Source: an uncultured Acidaminococcus sp. (lineage in GTDB: Bacteria; Bacillota; Negativicutes; Acidaminococcales; Acidaminococcaceae). Taken from it: a stretch of 32,794 nucleotides of DNA. The notes below the pieces were generated by a model that was not told the DNA's origin, ran no database searches, and saw nothing but the letters and a program-made list of their open reading frames with translations. Made by a program: the position numbers and the translations under genes. This document shows, piece by piece, positions 1-9,262 of the stretch. The stretch is from positions 1 to 32,794 of the forward strand of contig OMYF01000024.1 of assembly GCA_900315205.1 (NCBI GenBank), in the 5' to 3' direction. Position 1 is the first letter of the stretch, and every line of letters begins with the position of its first letter.

Positions 1-360
1 CTTTTTTCAAACTTATATATTTTTTGAAGCCCCCTTTGAGGGCTTGTTTGCTGCGCCTTCTTTTACGGCATCTAACCGTCTGCTTCTTTTTTCAAACTTC
101 CTTCTCCTTGTATCTGGTCTTATTGTACACGATGGAACGTGTTCCTGCCAGAAAAAAAGGGCGGACTGCGGCAAAATCAGTAAGGACATCCTAATCCGTT
201 AAATTCATTCCATTCCTGCACTCCGGCGGCTTCCGGCAGGGAATGAGGCCGGGGATGCAGGATCCTGCCGCGGGATCCCGCCCGCTCGAGCAGTGCCGGG
301 ATACGGGCGCAGGAACAGACTGCCGAAGCGCACCGGCAGGTTAGCATCGGCTCACCTGCT
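1..360. other. Left-edge intergenic region without a supported gene
   Basis: I see no credible coding sequence here. It holds a 14-bp exact direct repeat (CTTTTTTCAAACTT at 1-14 and 86-99) and a hairpin at 27-45 (AAGCCC/GGGCTT) with only a broken T run after it. On the minus strand a TACAAT -10 box (122-127) lies next to a short dyad, GGAAC-GT-GTTCC (134-145), but no good -35 box is visible. The simplest reading is the 5' leader of a minus-strand gene beginning left of the window. A 64-codon ORF at 177-371 (minus) has no recognisable features and is not called. Confidence 0.35.
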
Positions 361-364
361 CCCC

Positions 365-393
365 TTGACAACGGCCTGCGGCTGCCTTATCAT
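365..393 (+). promoter_or_regulatory. Sigma-70 type promoter for the cation efflux gene
   Basis: A consensus -35 box TTGACA (365-370) and a -10 box TATCAT (388-393) are separated by exactly 17 bp. Transcription would start near 400, immediately before the NiCo riboswitch aptamer, so essentially the whole leader is riboswitch. Confidence 0.8.
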
Positions 394-396
394 GAG

Positions 397-472
397 GGAA
401 AGTTTTGCAGCAGGTTCCGTAAGGAACCGGGCCGAAAAGGCAACAGGATGACACCTGTGGGACCAATCTTCC
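397..472 (+). ncRNA. NiCo riboswitch (czcD motif) aptamer
   Basis: The leader matches the NiCo (czcD) aptamer architecture as I remember it. There is a GCAGCAGG entry, a 6-bp hairpin closed by a GUAA loop (413-428), a second hairpin GCC/GGC (431-441) running into GGCAACAG, and a third stem ACAGG/CCTGT (443-447 with 454-458) followed by the conserved CTGTGGGAC. An outer helix can form between about 397-407 and 463-472. Furukawa and colleagues (2015) reported that these RNAs bind Co2+ and Ni2+ cooperatively and control cation diffusion facilitators, which is exactly the gene downstream. Identification rests on recalled consensus and gene context; a covariance-model search would confirm it. Confidence 0.88.
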
Positions 473-488
473 ATGGGTGTCATTTTTT
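448..488 (+). terminator. Riboswitch-controlled intrinsic terminator
   Basis: ATGACACC (448-455) pairs with GGTGTCAT (476-483), followed by a T run (483-488). The 5' arm overlaps the third aptamer stem (443-458) and the loop includes the conserved CTGTGGGAC, so aptamer and terminator cannot fold together. The inferred logic is that metal binding stabilises the aptamer and lets transcription proceed into the efflux gene. Confidence 0.82.
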
Positions 489-513
489 ATATCAAAAAAG
501 GTGGGAACCAGTC

Positions 514-1467
514 ATGAACAACAATAACAACCGTCCCCGCGGTGACAGCAGCCTGGCCATGCGGGTATCCTATGTAAGCATCCTGATCAACCTAGTGCTC
601 AGCGTGGGGAAATTCGTCGCCGGCATCTTTGGCCATTCCAGTGCCATGATCTCCGATGCCATCCATTCCGCTTCGGATGTCTTCAGCACCATCATCGTCA
701 TCTTCGGGGTGCTGCTGTCCAGCCGTTCTTCCGATGAAGACCATCAGTACGGCCATGAAAAGCAGGAATACATCGCAACGCTGTTCCTGGCGTTCATCCT
801 GCTCTTTACAGGGCTTGGCATCGGCTATGAAGGCGTCAATTCCATCCTTACCGGCACATACAGGGAAAAAACCATGCCCGGCCTGATCGCCATGGTTGCA
901 GCCATCGTCTCCATCGTAACCAAGGAAGGCATGTTCTGGTATACGATCCGGGCCGCCAACAAGATCAATTCCGGCGCACTCCGGGCTGATGCGTGGCATC
1001 ACCGCTCCGATGCGCTTTCTTCCATCGGTTCCTTCATCGGCATCTTCGGAGCCCGCATGGGATATGCCATCATGGATCCCCTGGCTTCCGTCGTCATCTG
1101 CCTGATGATCATCCATGCTTCCCTTTCCATCTTCCACGATGCTTCGGACAGACTCGTCGACCACGCCTGCAGCCAGGAAGAAGAAGAGAATATGCATGCC
1201 CTCGTCCTCTCCCAGTGCGGCGTCACGGGCATCGATTCCCTGCGGACGCGGATGTTCGGCTCCAAGATGTATGTGGATATCGACATCGTTGCCGACGGCA
1301 ACCTTTCCCTCTTCCAGGCTCATCGCATCGCCGATGAAGTCCACGATACGATCGAACGCCACTTCCCCGAAGTCAAGCACTGCATGGTCCACGTCTCCCC
1401 GGATCCGGCGATTCCCGTAAAAAAAGGCACGAAGATCACGCTTCCCCGCGCGGAAGCAGAAAACTGA
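514..1467 (+). CDS. Cation diffusion facilitator efflux transporter
   Basis: A 317-aa CDF-family metal/proton antiporter of the inner membrane. The N-terminal two thirds are hydrophobic with about six membrane segments. TM2 carries SDAIHSASD (H51, D55) and TM5 carries DAWHHRSD (H162, D166), the paired HxxxD metal site of the family. The last ~95 residues form the soluble dimerisation domain. I place the start at ATG 514 because AAGGTGG lies about 9 nt upstream; an in-frame ATG at 448 falls inside the riboswitch. The NiCo riboswitch predicts Co2+/Ni2+ export as the main job, although CDF sequence alone does not fix specificity. The gene is monocistronic and ends before a shared convergent terminator. 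Confidence 0.92.
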   Translation: MNNNNNRPRGDSSLAMRVSYVSILINLVLSVGKFVAGIFGHSSAMISDAIHSASDVFSTIIVIFGVLLSSRSSDEDHQYGHEKQEYIATLFLAFILLFTGLGIGYEGVNSILTGTYREKTMPGLIAMVAAIVSIVTKEGMFWYTIRAANKINSGALRADAWHHRSDALSSIGSFIGIFGARMGYAIMDPLASVVICLMIIHASLSIFHDASDRLVDHACSQEEEENMHALVLSQCGVTGIDSLRTRMFGSKMYVDIDIVADGNLSLFQAHRIADEVHDTIERHFPEVKHCMVHVSPDPAIPVKKGTKITLPRAEAEN

Positions 1468-1523
1468 AGAAGTGCCCGCGTTCCCTTCGAAAACGACCCG
1501 TCCGTCCGCCTGCCTGATCGAAA

Positions 1524-1572
1524 GACGCCCCCGGAAGGCTGAGCCATCTGGCCAGCCCTCCGGGGGCGTCTT
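1524..1572. terminator. Convergent terminator between cation efflux gene and engB
   Basis: Long GC-rich hairpin: GACGCCCCCGGA (1524-1535) pairs with the complementary arm ending GGGGGCGTC (1562-1570), and the stem continues inward with one mismatch. It is followed by TTATTG on the plus strand and by a short T run on the minus strand, so it can serve both converging genes. Confidence 0.75.
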
Positions 1573-1613
1573 ATTGTCTGCCGCGCGCAAAGCCGCAGCA
1601 TCCCTGTTCCATT

Positions 1614-2246
1614 TTATCTGTCAAGCTGAGCCATGATCCGCTGGATCAGCTCTCTCCGGTTCGTATGCGCCGTCGAGGTATATGTGATCAGATGGTCATC
1701 ATCGAGACCGAAGGTCTTCTTATAGAGTGCGGTCTGGGTGATGACGGCACCTTTACTCAATTTGTCCGATTTGGTCAGGATCACCAGGATCGGCAGTCCC
1801 AGGGAAAGCAGCCACTGATAGCAGTCGATGTCGCTTTCCATCGGTGCATGCCGGATATCCATGAGGACGCAGACCAGCCGCAGATCCCTGGAATTCTCCA
1901 TGTATTTGCAGATAAAGGCGGACCATTCGTCACGGTTCCCTTTGGAAGTCCTGGCGAACCCGTATCCGGGCAGATCCACCGCATAGAAGGAATGCCGGAC
2001 CGGCTCTTTTTCCTCACTGCGCTTGGCTTTGAAAAGATAGAAATTGATGGTCTGGGTCTTGCCCGGCGCGCTGCTGACGCGTGCCATGCCCTTCCTTCTG
2101 GCCAGTGAGTTCAAGAGTGATGATTTACCGACATTGCTGCGGCCGATAAAAGCTACTTCTTCGATCGTATCCCTCGGATACTGCGTCGCCTTTACTGCCG
2201 AAGTGACGAATTCCCCTCCGACGATATCCCACTGTGTCGATGCCAT
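1614..2246 (-). CDS. engB: Ribosome biogenesis GTP-binding protein EngB/YsxC
   Basis: A 210-aa TRAFAC-class GTPase needed for late 50S subunit assembly. Visible G motifs are G1 GRSNVGKS (35-42), G3 DLPGYGFA, G4 TKSDK and a G5-like TSTA near the C terminus, in the family order and at normal length. I choose the second ATG (2246) because GGAGG lies 7 nt upstream; the ATG at 2252 directly follows that site and overlaps the lon stop codon. It is the last gene of the tig-clpP-clpX-lon cluster and is probably coupled to lon translation. The lon-engB pairing is common in Firmicutes. Confidence 0.93.
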   Translation of the reverse strand: MASTQWDIVGGEFVTSAVKATQYPRDTIEEVAFIGRSNVGKSSLLNSLARRKGMARVSSAPGKTQTINFYLFKAKRSEEKEPVRHSFYAVDLPGYGFARTSKGNRDEWSAFICKYMENSRDLRLVCVLMDIRHAPMESDIDCYQWLLSLGLPILVILTKSDKLSKGAVITQTALYKKTFGLDDDHLITYTSTAHTNRRELIQRIMAQLDR

Positions 2247-2248
2247 GA

Positions 2249-4567
2249 TCATGCCTCCAGCGCCAGTTTGGTCACCTGGTCCATATGGTCCACCGGGATG
2301 AACTGCATGGCTGCCTTGACATGGTCGGGCAGTTCTTCCAGATCCTGCAGGTTCTGTCTCGGCAGGATGATGGTCTTGATATGGTAGCGGGCGGCAGCCA
2401 GGACCTTTTCTTTCAGGCCGCCGATGGGCAGCACCTGACCCGTCAGGGTGATTTCACCCGTCATGGCAAGGTCCGCCTTGACTTTCCGTTTGGTCAGAGC
2501 CGATTCCATGGCCGTTGCCATCGTGATGCCGGCAGAAGGTCCATCCTTCGGGATGGCCCCTTCGGGCACATGGATGTGGATATCCACTTTTTCATTGAAA
2601 TCCGGTTCCAGTCCCAGATCCTTGGCCCGTGAGCGGATGTAGGTAAAGGCGGCCTGGGCCGATTCCTTCATGACATCCCCCAGCTGCCCCGTCAGGGCGA
2701 GCTTGCCCTTGCCTTCGCAGACGACGACCTCGATCTTGAGGAGCTCACCGCCCACACTGGTCCAGGCAAGACCCGTGCATACGCCCACAGCGGCCTTTGC
2801 CGTCATATCGCTTTCCAGATAGATGACGGGTCCCAGGAAATCTTTCAGGTGGTTGACCGTCACGGGCACCTTTTCCACGTGCTCCTCGACGATCTTGCGC
2901 GCTGCCTTGCGGCAGATTGTCGCAATCTTCCGTTCCAGGTTCCGCACGCCGGCTTCCCGTGTATAGTCACGGATGATGTGCTCGATGCATTTGGGACCCA
3001 GGGTCAGGTTCTTTGCCGTCAGGCCGTTGTTCTTCCTTTCCCGCGGCAGGAGGTGCAGCTGGGCGATCTTGATCTTTTCCTCGTCCGTGTAGCTGTCCAG
3101 CTGGATGACTTCCAGACGGTCCAGCAGGGCCGGCGGGATCGTGTCGACCGTATTGGCAGTCACGATCCAGAACACATTGGACATATCGTACGGGAATTCG
3201 ATATAGTGATCGCTGAAATGGCTGTTCTGTTCCGGATCCAGCACTTCCAGCAGGGCGGAAGCCGGATCGCCGCGGAAATCGGCACCCATTTTATCGACTT
3301 CATCGAGCAGGAACACGGGGTTGTCCGTGCCGCATTCGATCATGCCATGGATCAGGCGTCCCGGCATGGCGCCGACATACGTACGGCGGTGGCCGCGGAT
3401 CTCAGCCTCATCCCTGATCCCGCCCAGGGAAACCCGCGTGAACTTGCGGTTGATCGCCCGGGCGATACTCTGGGCCAGGCTCGTCTTGCCGACACCGGGA
3501 GGTCCCACCAGACAGATGATGGGCCCCCGGTTGCTCCGGGTGAGTGCCCGCACCGCCAGGTAGTCCAGGATCCGTTCCTTGACCTTTTTCAGGCCGTAAT
3601 GATCCTTGTCCAGGATCGCGGCAGCCTTCTTGATGTCATAATTGTCCTCGGTCATCTTTCCCCACGGCAGGGCCAGGACCGTATCCAGGTAATTCCGGAT
3701 GACAGCGCTTTCCGCCATCATCGGCGGCATCTTGAGCAGGCGGTCCAGTTCCTTGTCGAGGATCTTTTTGACGTTTTCCGGCAGCTTGAGCTGCTTCATC
3801 TTCGCCTGATATTCGTCCACTTCGGACTGTTTCTCATCGCCCTCGTTCAGTTCCTTGCTGATGGCCTTCATCTGCTCACGCAGATAGTATTCGCGCTGGT
3901 TCTGCTCGATCTGCTTGCGGACTTCCTGAGAGATATTCTTCTCGATCTTGACGATCTCCAGTTCCTTGCACAGGAAATTGTACAGCATCTTGAGACGGTC
4001 CTTGACATTGACAGCTTCCAGGAGTTTTTCCTTGTCACTGATGTCAATGGTCAGATAGCCTGCGATCATGTCGGCGATCCGGCCCGGATCAGGCTGATCC
4101 TTAAAGGTCAGCATGACTTCTGAATTCACTTTTTTGCTGGCCAGGACCCACTGTTCAAAAGTTTCCACCAGCATCCGCTTCAGGGCCTCTACTTCGTTGC
4201 CGCCGTCGTTCTGATCCTCATGGATCTCCGCATGGGCTTCAAAGGGCATCCCCACTTCATCGATCACCGAAATGATCTCCGCGCGGCTCAGACCTTCCAC
4301 CAGGATCCTCATGGCCCCGTTCGGCATCTTGAGCATCTGCTTGAGCTCTGCCACCACACCGAAAGGATAGAGGCTCCGGGCCGTAGGTTCCGCTTCCTCA
4401 GCGCTCTTCTGGGAGACCAGCAGGATGCGCTTGGTGGAAGCCATGGCCGTTTCCACTGCTTTGATGGAGCGGTCACGTCCCACGTCCAGATTGATGATCA
4501 TGCCGGGGAACACGATGATGCCGCGCAGAGGCAGCAGCGGTAATCTCACGGTTGATTCGTCTAACAT
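2249..4567 (-). CDS. lon: ATP-dependent protease Lon (LonA type)
   Basis: A 772-aa LonA protease that degrades misfolded and regulatory proteins in the cytoplasm. In order it has an N-terminal LON substrate-binding domain (RLPLLPLRG start), a coiled-coil linker, an AAA+ module with Walker A GPPGVGKT and Walker B FLLDEVDK, and a C-terminal peptidase domain. The catalytic dyad is Ser678 in PKDGPSAG and Lys721 in GGLKEKV, 43 residues apart as in the E. coli enzyme. The start is placed at ATG 4567, which has GGTGAT upstream; the ATG at 4579 lacks a clear ribosome site. It is separated from clpX by a strong hairpin, so it may be partly uncoupled from clpX transcription. Confidence 0.95.
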   Translation of the reverse strand: MLDESTVRLPLLPLRGIIVFPGMIINLDVGRDRSIKAVETAMASTKRILLVSQKSAEEAEPTARSLYPFGVVAELKQMLKMPNGAMRILVEGLSRAEIISVIDEVGMPFEAHAEIHEDQNDGGNEVEALKRMLVETFEQWVLASKKVNSEVMLTFKDQPDPGRIADMIAGYLTIDISDKEKLLEAVNVKDRLKMLYNFLCKELEIVKIEKNISQEVRKQIEQNQREYYLREQMKAISKELNEGDEKQSEVDEYQAKMKQLKLPENVKKILDKELDRLLKMPPMMAESAVIRNYLDTVLALPWGKMTEDNYDIKKAAAILDKDHYGLKKVKERILDYLAVRALTRSNRGPIICLVGPPGVGKTSLAQSIARAINRKFTRVSLGGIRDEAEIRGHRRTYVGAMPGRLIHGMIECGTDNPVFLLDEVDKMGADFRGDPASALLEVLDPEQNSHFSDHYIEFPYDMSNVFWIVTANTVDTIPPALLDRLEVIQLDSYTDEEKIKIAQLHLLPRERKNNGLTAKNLTLGPKCIEHIIRDYTREAGVRNLERKIATICRKAARKIVEEHVEKVPVTVNHLKDFLGPVIYLESDMTAKAAVGVCTGLAWTSVGGELLKIEVVVCEGKGKLALTGQLGDVMKESAQAAFTYIRSRAKDLGLEPDFNEKVDIHIHVPEGAIPKDGPSAGITMATAMESALTKRKVKADLAMTGEITLTGQVLPIGGLKEKVLAAARYHIKTIILPRQNLQDLEELPDHVKAAMQFIPVDHMDQVTKLALEA

Positions 4568-4588
4568 TGTTATCACCATCCAATCAAA

Positions 4589-4631
4589 TAGAGAAAAAGG
4601 GAAAAGGGGAATCCCCTTTTCCTTTTCTCTA
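4589..4631 (-). terminator. Long hairpin between clpX and lon
   Basis: A nearly continuous inverted repeat of about 18 bp. The GAAAAGGGG core (4601-4609) pairs with CCCCTTTTC (4613-4621), and outer arms GAGA/TCTC carry small bulges. It begins over the clpX stop codon. In the direction of transcription the distal arm is U-rich but there is no separate U run after it, so it may be a leaky terminator or an mRNA-stabilising processing hairpin. Confidence 0.55.
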
Positions 4632-5912
4632 TGCCTTCTTGCGTTCGTCCGATTGTTTTTGTTCTTTCAACACCAGTTTCGGTTCTTTGTGGTTGTTCAC
4701 CACATCAGCCGTCACGATGCATTTTGCCACATCTTCCCGGGACGGGACCTCGTACATGACGTGCTTCATGATATTCTCGATGATGGCACGCAGCCCTCTG
4801 GCACCGGCGTTCCTCGCCAGGGCCTCATGGGCGATCGCCTGCAGGGCGCCCTGTTCGAAATCCAGTTCCACATGATCCATGGCCAGGAAGGACTCATACT
4901 GCCTGGTCAGTGCGTTCTTCGGTTCGGTCAGGATCCGGATCAGTGCCTTTTCATCCAGCTGGTCCAGTGTCACGACCACGGGCAGACGTCCCACGAATTC
5001 AGGGATCAGTCCATACTTCACGAAATCCTCAGGCAGAGCCTGTTTGAACGGATTGATGGACTGTTTCTGCTTTTCCGTGATGATGTCCGCGCCAAAGCCC
5101 ATGCTCTTCTTCCCCGTACGAGCATTGATGACATTTTCCAGCCCGGCAAAGGCACCGCCGCAGATGAACAGGATATTGGTCGTATCGATCTGGATGAGTT
5201 CCTGATGCGGATGCTTCCGCCCGCCCTGGGGCGGCACATTCGCCACGGTACCTTCCAGGATCTTCAGCAGTGCCTGCTGCACGCCTTCACCTGACACATC
5301 GCGGGTAATGGAAGGATTTTCCGATTTCCGGGAAATCTTGTCGATTTCATCGATATATACGATGCCGCGCTCGGCCGCGGCAATATCGTAATCTGCATTC
5401 TGGATCAGCCGCAGCAGGATATTTTCCACATCCTCGCCGACATACCCTGCTTCTGTCAGGGACGTCGCATCGGCAATGGCAAAAGGAACCTTCAGGATTT
5501 TGGCCAGGGTCTGGGCGAGCAGGGTCTTGCCGCTGCCCGTGGGCCCGAGCATCAGGATGTTCGACTTCTGCAGTTCCACGTCATCCTGATGATGCGCCTG
5601 CTGTTCGTAATTGATCCGTTTATAGTGGTTGTATACTGCCACGGACAGGGTGATCTTTGCTTCTTCCTGCCCGATGACGTATTCATCCAGGATTTTTTTG
5701 ATTTCTTTCGGCTTGGGAAGATCCATGATCATTCCGCCCGCCGGTTTCTGCAGCTCCTGCGCAAGCATTTCATTGCACAGGGCCACACATTCATCACAAA
5801 TGAAGACATTATGGCCGGCGATCAGTTTCTTTACCTGGCTCTGCTTCTTGCCGCAGAAGGAACAGGTATAGTCCTGATCATGAGGGCCTCCTTGATGATC
5901 ATCGAATGCCAT
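4629..5912 (-). CDS. clpX: ATP-dependent Clp protease ATP-binding subunit ClpX
   Basis: A 427-aa AAA+ unfoldase that feeds substrates to ClpP. The N-terminal zinc-binding domain has the four cysteines C17, C20, C39 and C42. Walker A is GPTGSGKT (123-130), a pore-loop GYVGED follows, Walker B is VYIDEIDK, and the sensor/arginine region includes EFVGRLPVV. Length is normal. ATG 5912 is preceded by AGGAGG at a good distance. The gene lies just downstream of clpP, giving the standard tig-clpP-clpX order. Confidence 0.96.
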   Translation of the reverse strand: MAFDDHQGGPHDQDYTCSFCGKKQSQVKKLIAGHNVFICDECVALCNEMLAQELQKPAGGMIMDLPKPKEIKKILDEYVIGQEEAKITLSVAVYNHYKRINYEQQAHHQDDVELQKSNILMLGPTGSGKTLLAQTLAKILKVPFAIADATSLTEAGYVGEDVENILLRLIQNADYDIAAAERGIVYIDEIDKISRKSENPSITRDVSGEGVQQALLKILEGTVANVPPQGGRKHPHQELIQIDTTNILFICGGAFAGLENVINARTGKKSMGFGADIITEKQKQSINPFKQALPEDFVKYGLIPEFVGRLPVVVTLDQLDEKALIRILTEPKNALTRQYESFLAMDHVELDFEQGALQAIAHEALARNAGARGLRAIIENIMKHVMYEVPSREDVAKCIVTADVVNNHKEPKLVLKEQKQSDERKKA

Positions 5913-5964
5913 CTGACACCCCTCCTATCGGTCGGGGCAGGACGGTTGTTGCCTTACCCCGGGC

Positions 5965-6555
5965 TCAGCGGTCAAGGGCGGGGAGGACGACCTCGTCCAC
6001 GAGGCCATAGGCCTTCGCTTCCGCGGCGGTCATGAAATGATCCCGCTCCGTATCCGCCTGTATTTTTTCCGGACTCTGACCCGTATGCCGGGCCAGGATC
6101 TGATTCATCTCTTCCCGGATGCGCAGGATTTCCCGGGCATGGATCTCGATATCTGACGCCTGTCCCTGGGCCCCGCCCAACGGCTGATGGATCATCACGC
6201 GGGAATGAGGCAGGGCAAAGCGCTTGCCCCTGCTGCCTGCTGCAAGCAGGACCGATGCCATGGAGGCGGCCATGCCCACACAGATGGTGGACACGTCCGG
6301 CCGGATATACTGCATGGTATCGTAAATAGCCAGCCCGGCACTGACACTGCCGCCGGGGCTGTTGATATAGAGATGGATGTCCTTGTCCGGATCTTCTGAT
6401 TCCAGGAACAGCAGCTGGGCGATGATCAGGTCGGCCATCTGATCTTCGATCTCTCCGGTCACGAAGATGATGCGGTCCTTCAGGAGCCGTGAATAGATGT
6501 CATAGCTCCGCTCGCCTTTGCTGGTCTGCTCTACTACAATGGGGACATAGCTCAC
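5965..6555 (-). CDS. clpP: ATP-dependent Clp protease proteolytic subunit ClpP
   Basis: A 196-aa serine peptidase forming the tetradecameric Clp chamber. With the start used here the catalytic triad falls at the canonical positions: Ser98 (GMAASMAS), His123 (MIHQP) and Asp172 (ERDHF). I choose a GTG start at 6555, giving the family's typical [10 protein letters not shown] terminus, because GGAGG lies 8 nt upstream. The earlier in-frame GTG at 6564 overlaps that ribosome site. It sits 38 bp after tig and 52 bp before clpX, consistent with one operon. Confidence 0.95.
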   Translation of the reverse strand: MSYVPIVVEQTSKGERSYDIYSRLLKDRIIFVTGEIEDQMADLIIAQLLFLESEDPDKDIHLYINSPGGSVSAGLAIYDTMQYIRPDVSTICVGMAASMASVLLAAGSRGKRFALPHSRVMIHQPLGGAQGQASDIEIHAREILRIREEMNQILARHTGQSPEKIQADTERDHFMTAAEAKAYGLVDEVVLPALDR

Positions 6556-6593
6556 GCTGTCCACCTCCTGCCGTATAATCTCTTGCGCCAGGC

Positions 6594-7910
6594 CTATTCA
6601 GCCTTTGCTTCTTCTTTCTTCTCAGCACCCTTGGCATTGTCGAAAATGACCTGTGCAGCCTTGCGGCGCGCAATATTTCCAATAAGGATGGATACGGAGT
6701 TGTTGTCTTTGATGATTTTCCGGACCTGCTTCAGAGTGGCACCCTGAGCGTCCGCGATCTGCTGCATCTCAGCCACGGCTTCTTCCTCCGTAACTTTGAT
6801 GCCTTCCTTCTCGGCGATGGCTTCGAGCACGAGATCGGTCTTGATGTTCTCCAGTGCTACGGGCTTCTGTTCATCGCGGTAGGTCTTGATATCCTTGCCC
6901 AGATACTGCAGGTACATCGGCAGGCTCATCCGGTGCGCTTCGAGATTCATGGCCATCTCGTCCACCATCTGGTTGGCTCTTTCATCCACCATGACCTGGG
7001 GCACTTCGAACTTGGCGTTCTCGACAGCCTTGTTGATCAGGTCCCGTCTGTACTTCTGTTCCGCGCTGTCAGCTTCCGCCTTCTTCATGCGTTCAGCCGT
7101 CTTTTCACGGAATTCGGCCACCGTCTTGGAATCGGAGTTGGCGGCGATCAGTTCATCCGTCACTTCGGGGATCTCACGGACCTTGATATCCTTTACGTCG
7201 ACTTTGAAGAGAGCTTCCTTGCCTGCGACTTCCTTGGAAGAATAATCTTCCGGGAACGTCACTTTGACTTCTCTGGATTCACCCTTGCCGGCGCCGATCA
7301 GCTGATCTTCGAAGCCGGGGATGAAAGCTCCGCTGCCGATTTCCAGAGGATAGCCCTTGCCTTCGCCGCCTTCAAAAGGCTTGTCATCGATAAAGCCCTT
7401 GAAATCGATCGTGGCCATATCGCCTTTTTCCAGCTTCTTGTCATCCGGAGCAGCGACCAGCTTGGCAGCGCGCTTCTGCAGTGCTTCCACAGCATTGTCC
7501 ACATCGGCATCAGTGATTTCCCTGACTTCTTTCTTTACGTCAAGGCCCTTGTACTCACCCAGTTCCGGTTCCGGACGCAGGGTCACGAGCAGCGTGACTT
7601 CCATGGGCTGTCCTTCTTCGAACTTGTTTTCCTTCAGTTCAGGATCTGCCACAGGGATCAGCTTGTTTTCGTCGATTGCCTTTCTATATTCGCCATTGGC
7701 CAGGATCTGGAAAGCTTCCTCCTTGATGGCATCCTTGCCCACATGGGTCTCCAGGATGCGGCGGGGAGCCTTGCCCTTTCTGAAGCCAGGGATGGTCACT
7801 TGCTTATTGACTCTGGCGACTGCCTTTTCAAATCCCTTCGCAACTTCCTCCACAGTCAGGGAAATCTTCAGGGTCGCTTCATTTCCGTTTCTTTCTACAG
7901 ACACGCTCAT
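6594..7910 (-). CDS. tig: Trigger factor, ribosome-associated chaperone
   Basis: A 438-aa trigger factor. The N-terminal ribosome-binding domain contains the signature GFRKGKAP (42-49), which docks at the tunnel exit. A FKBP-type prolyl isomerase domain lies around residues 160-240 ([14 protein letters not shown] onward), and a helical C-terminal chaperone domain follows, ending in a lysine/glutamate-rich tail. ATG 7910 is used because GAGGAGG sits about 9 nt upstream; a GTG at 7928 overlaps that site. It is the first gene of the proteostasis cluster, with a candidate promoter upstream. Confidence 0.95.
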   Translation of the reverse strand: MSVSVERNGNEATLKISLTVEEVAKGFEKAVARVNKQVTIPGFRKGKAPRRILETHVGKDAIKEEAFQILANGEYRKAIDENKLIPVADPELKENKFEEGQPMEVTLLVTLRPEPELGEYKGLDVKKEVREITDADVDNAVEALQKRAAKLVAAPDDKKLEKGDMATIDFKGFIDDKPFEGGEGKGYPLEIGSGAFIPGFEDQLIGAGKGESREVKVTFPEDYSSKEVAGKEALFKVDVKDIKVREIPEVTDELIAANSDSKTVAEFREKTAERMKKAEADSAEQKYRRDLINKAVENAKFEVPQVMVDERANQMVDEMAMNLEAHRMSLPMYLQYLGKDIKTYRDEQKPVALENIKTDLVLEAIAEKEGIKVTEEEAVAEMQQIADAQGATLKQVRKIIKDNNSVSILIGNIARRKAAQVIFDNAKGAEKKEEAKAE

Positions 7911-7994
7911 TAAAAAAATCCTCCTCACAGGCTGTCAGCCATTTTTTTATCTCGCTTAACAGGCCATCTGTAATTGCTTAAAAAACCGCCCATA

Positions 7995-8031
7995 TAGCAT
8001 AGCACAAAAGGTCTGATAACGCAATCATTAT
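7995..8031 (-). promoter_or_regulatory. Candidate promoters for tig-clpP-clpX-lon-engB
   Basis: On the minus strand, TTGCGT (8018-8023) and TATGCT (7995-8000) are spaced 17 bp. A second, perfect -10 box TATAAT lies at 8026-8031 but has a poor -35. Either would start the tig transcript in this AT-rich 174-bp gap. I see no CtsR- or HrcA/CIRCE-like operator. Confidence 0.5.
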
Positions 8032-8084
8032 AAGACATCCCAAAAATACGAAACGGCAGGAAACTGTAAAAAAACCTTACCCGT

Positions 8085-9170
8085 TTACTCCTTCTCCGAA
8101 GGAATTTCAATATACTGTTTCGTTACATATCGGGATGTAAAAGCTCTCATTGTTGAAAAATATCCAAGACGCAGTAAAATTTTATCTCCCACATGGTACT
8201 GTCGTTCGCTATCAGTAACATCAACCATAAGATGGTCCGAACTGGAACCCAAAAGATATATCCGGGGATCGACGGGAGTTGTCGTCTCTAAATCGAAATC
8301 TTGCTTGCCAAGGGCACAGATAGCCTTGAGCCGATGGGGACCCCTGTCCACGAACTCCGGCCTTCGCCCATAAGAATCCACTCCTACAGTCCCCCATGGC
8401 AGAGAAGGCTTGTATTTCAATTCCACAATCTCGCATTCCAGCATAAAGACATCATGGTAAGTTCCCGGCAAAAACGTATATTTCGCTCTTTCCTTGCCAA
8501 ACAGGACAGATTCCCCCAAGCGCAGCGTATTCACACCTTCTGGAATGCCATTATGCATCATTAAATAAATTGCAGCGGAATTGCCGCCGCTGATAACGGG
8601 AATTTCATGTCCTGTCGCAGCTGCGACCCGTTTTCTAATCGACACAAGCTCATTCAGTTTTTCCGTATCGTACTGAATGAAAGAGAAGCAGGTCAGATTG
8701 ACACCAACGCCATACATATCTACATGGGGCAGTTTTTCAACTTCCCGGGAAACTGCGACAAGTTCATCGTAGTCCACATACCCTTCGCGGATATCTCCCA
8801 GATCCGCCATCAGGATAATCTTATGCCTGCGACCCTGCCGCCCGGCTTCTTCATTAATGGCCCGGATCACAGAAATCTCTGAATTGAGCGAAGCATCAGC
8901 ATATCTGACTAAATCCGGGACTTCAGAAAGCATGGGCGGTCTTATGAGCCATTTTTCAGCAGAAAGACCTTCCAACCGTTTGAGATTCGCTGTCCTGGAA
9001 TCGCAGAGGATGCGGATTCCGCCATCCGTCAATACCTTCGCGATTTTCGGGTCAGCTCCGAACACTTTTGTAACCGCAGTGATTTCAATATGGTGAGAAG
9101 CACACAAGTCTCTCAGTACACGAACATTTTGCTTTAAATGCGGCAGATTGATTGTCATGAGAGGATACAT
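8085..9170 (-). CDS. Alanine/ornithine racemase-family PLP enzyme
   Basis: A 361-aa fold-type III PLP enzyme resembling ornithine racemase and YhfX-like proteins rather than Alr. The N-terminal TIM-barrel domain begins MYPLMTINLPHLKQN, with the PLP lysine expected at K35 (AVTKVFGAD). Typical segments follow: GGIRILCDSR, IRPPMLSEV, DASLNSE, MADLGDIREG and SGGNSAA. GGAAG lies about 9 nt before the ATG. The function is interconversion of L- and D-amino acids; the substrate (ornithine, alanine or other) cannot be told from sequence. It is 92 bp downstream of a Na+/alanine symporter gene, with a terminator hairpin in between, suggesting a related substrate and reduced expression by read-through. 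Confidence 0.85.
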   Translation of the reverse strand: MYPLMTINLPHLKQNVRVLRDLCASHHIEITAVTKVFGADPKIAKVLTDGGIRILCDSRTANLKRLEGLSAEKWLIRPPMLSEVPDLVRYADASLNSEISVIRAINEEAGRQGRRHKIILMADLGDIREGYVDYDELVAVSREVEKLPHVDMYGVGVNLTCFSFIQYDTEKLNELVSIRKRVAAATGHEIPVISGGNSAAIYLMMHNGIPEGVNTLRLGESVLFGKERAKYTFLPGTYHDVFMLECEIVELKYKPSLPWGTVGVDSYGRRPEFVDRGPHRLKAICALGKQDFDLETTTPVDPRIYLLGSSSDHLMVDVTDSERQYHVGDKILLRLGYFSTMRAFTSRYVTKQYIEIPSEKE

Positions 9171-9196
9171 CTCATTATCTTCCTTTCACTTAATCG

Positions 9197-9240
9197 AAAA
9201 ACCAGCAGCCCCGGCAATGAAAATCCTTGCGGGGCTGCTG
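9197..9240 (-). terminator. Terminator between symporter and racemase genes
   Basis: The 10-bp arm CAGCAGCCCC (9203-9212) pairs with GGGGCTGCTG (9231-9240), extended inward by GCAA/TTGC with a bulge. On the minus strand it is followed by a five-T run (A at 9197-9201). The racemase start is only 27 bp further and no separate promoter is apparent, so the racemase probably depends on read-through. Confidence 0.8.
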
Positions 9241-9262
9241 TATGCTGCAGGATATGATCCCG

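Noticed and set aside
177..371. 64-codon minus-strand ORF near the left edge
   Set aside because: No ribosome site or recognisable domain, and it runs into the consensus promoter of the cation exporter on the other strand.
592..1590. 332-codon ORF antisense to the cation exporter
   Set aside because: Composition follows the reverse complement of the real CDF gene; it has no family motif and crosses the convergent terminator.
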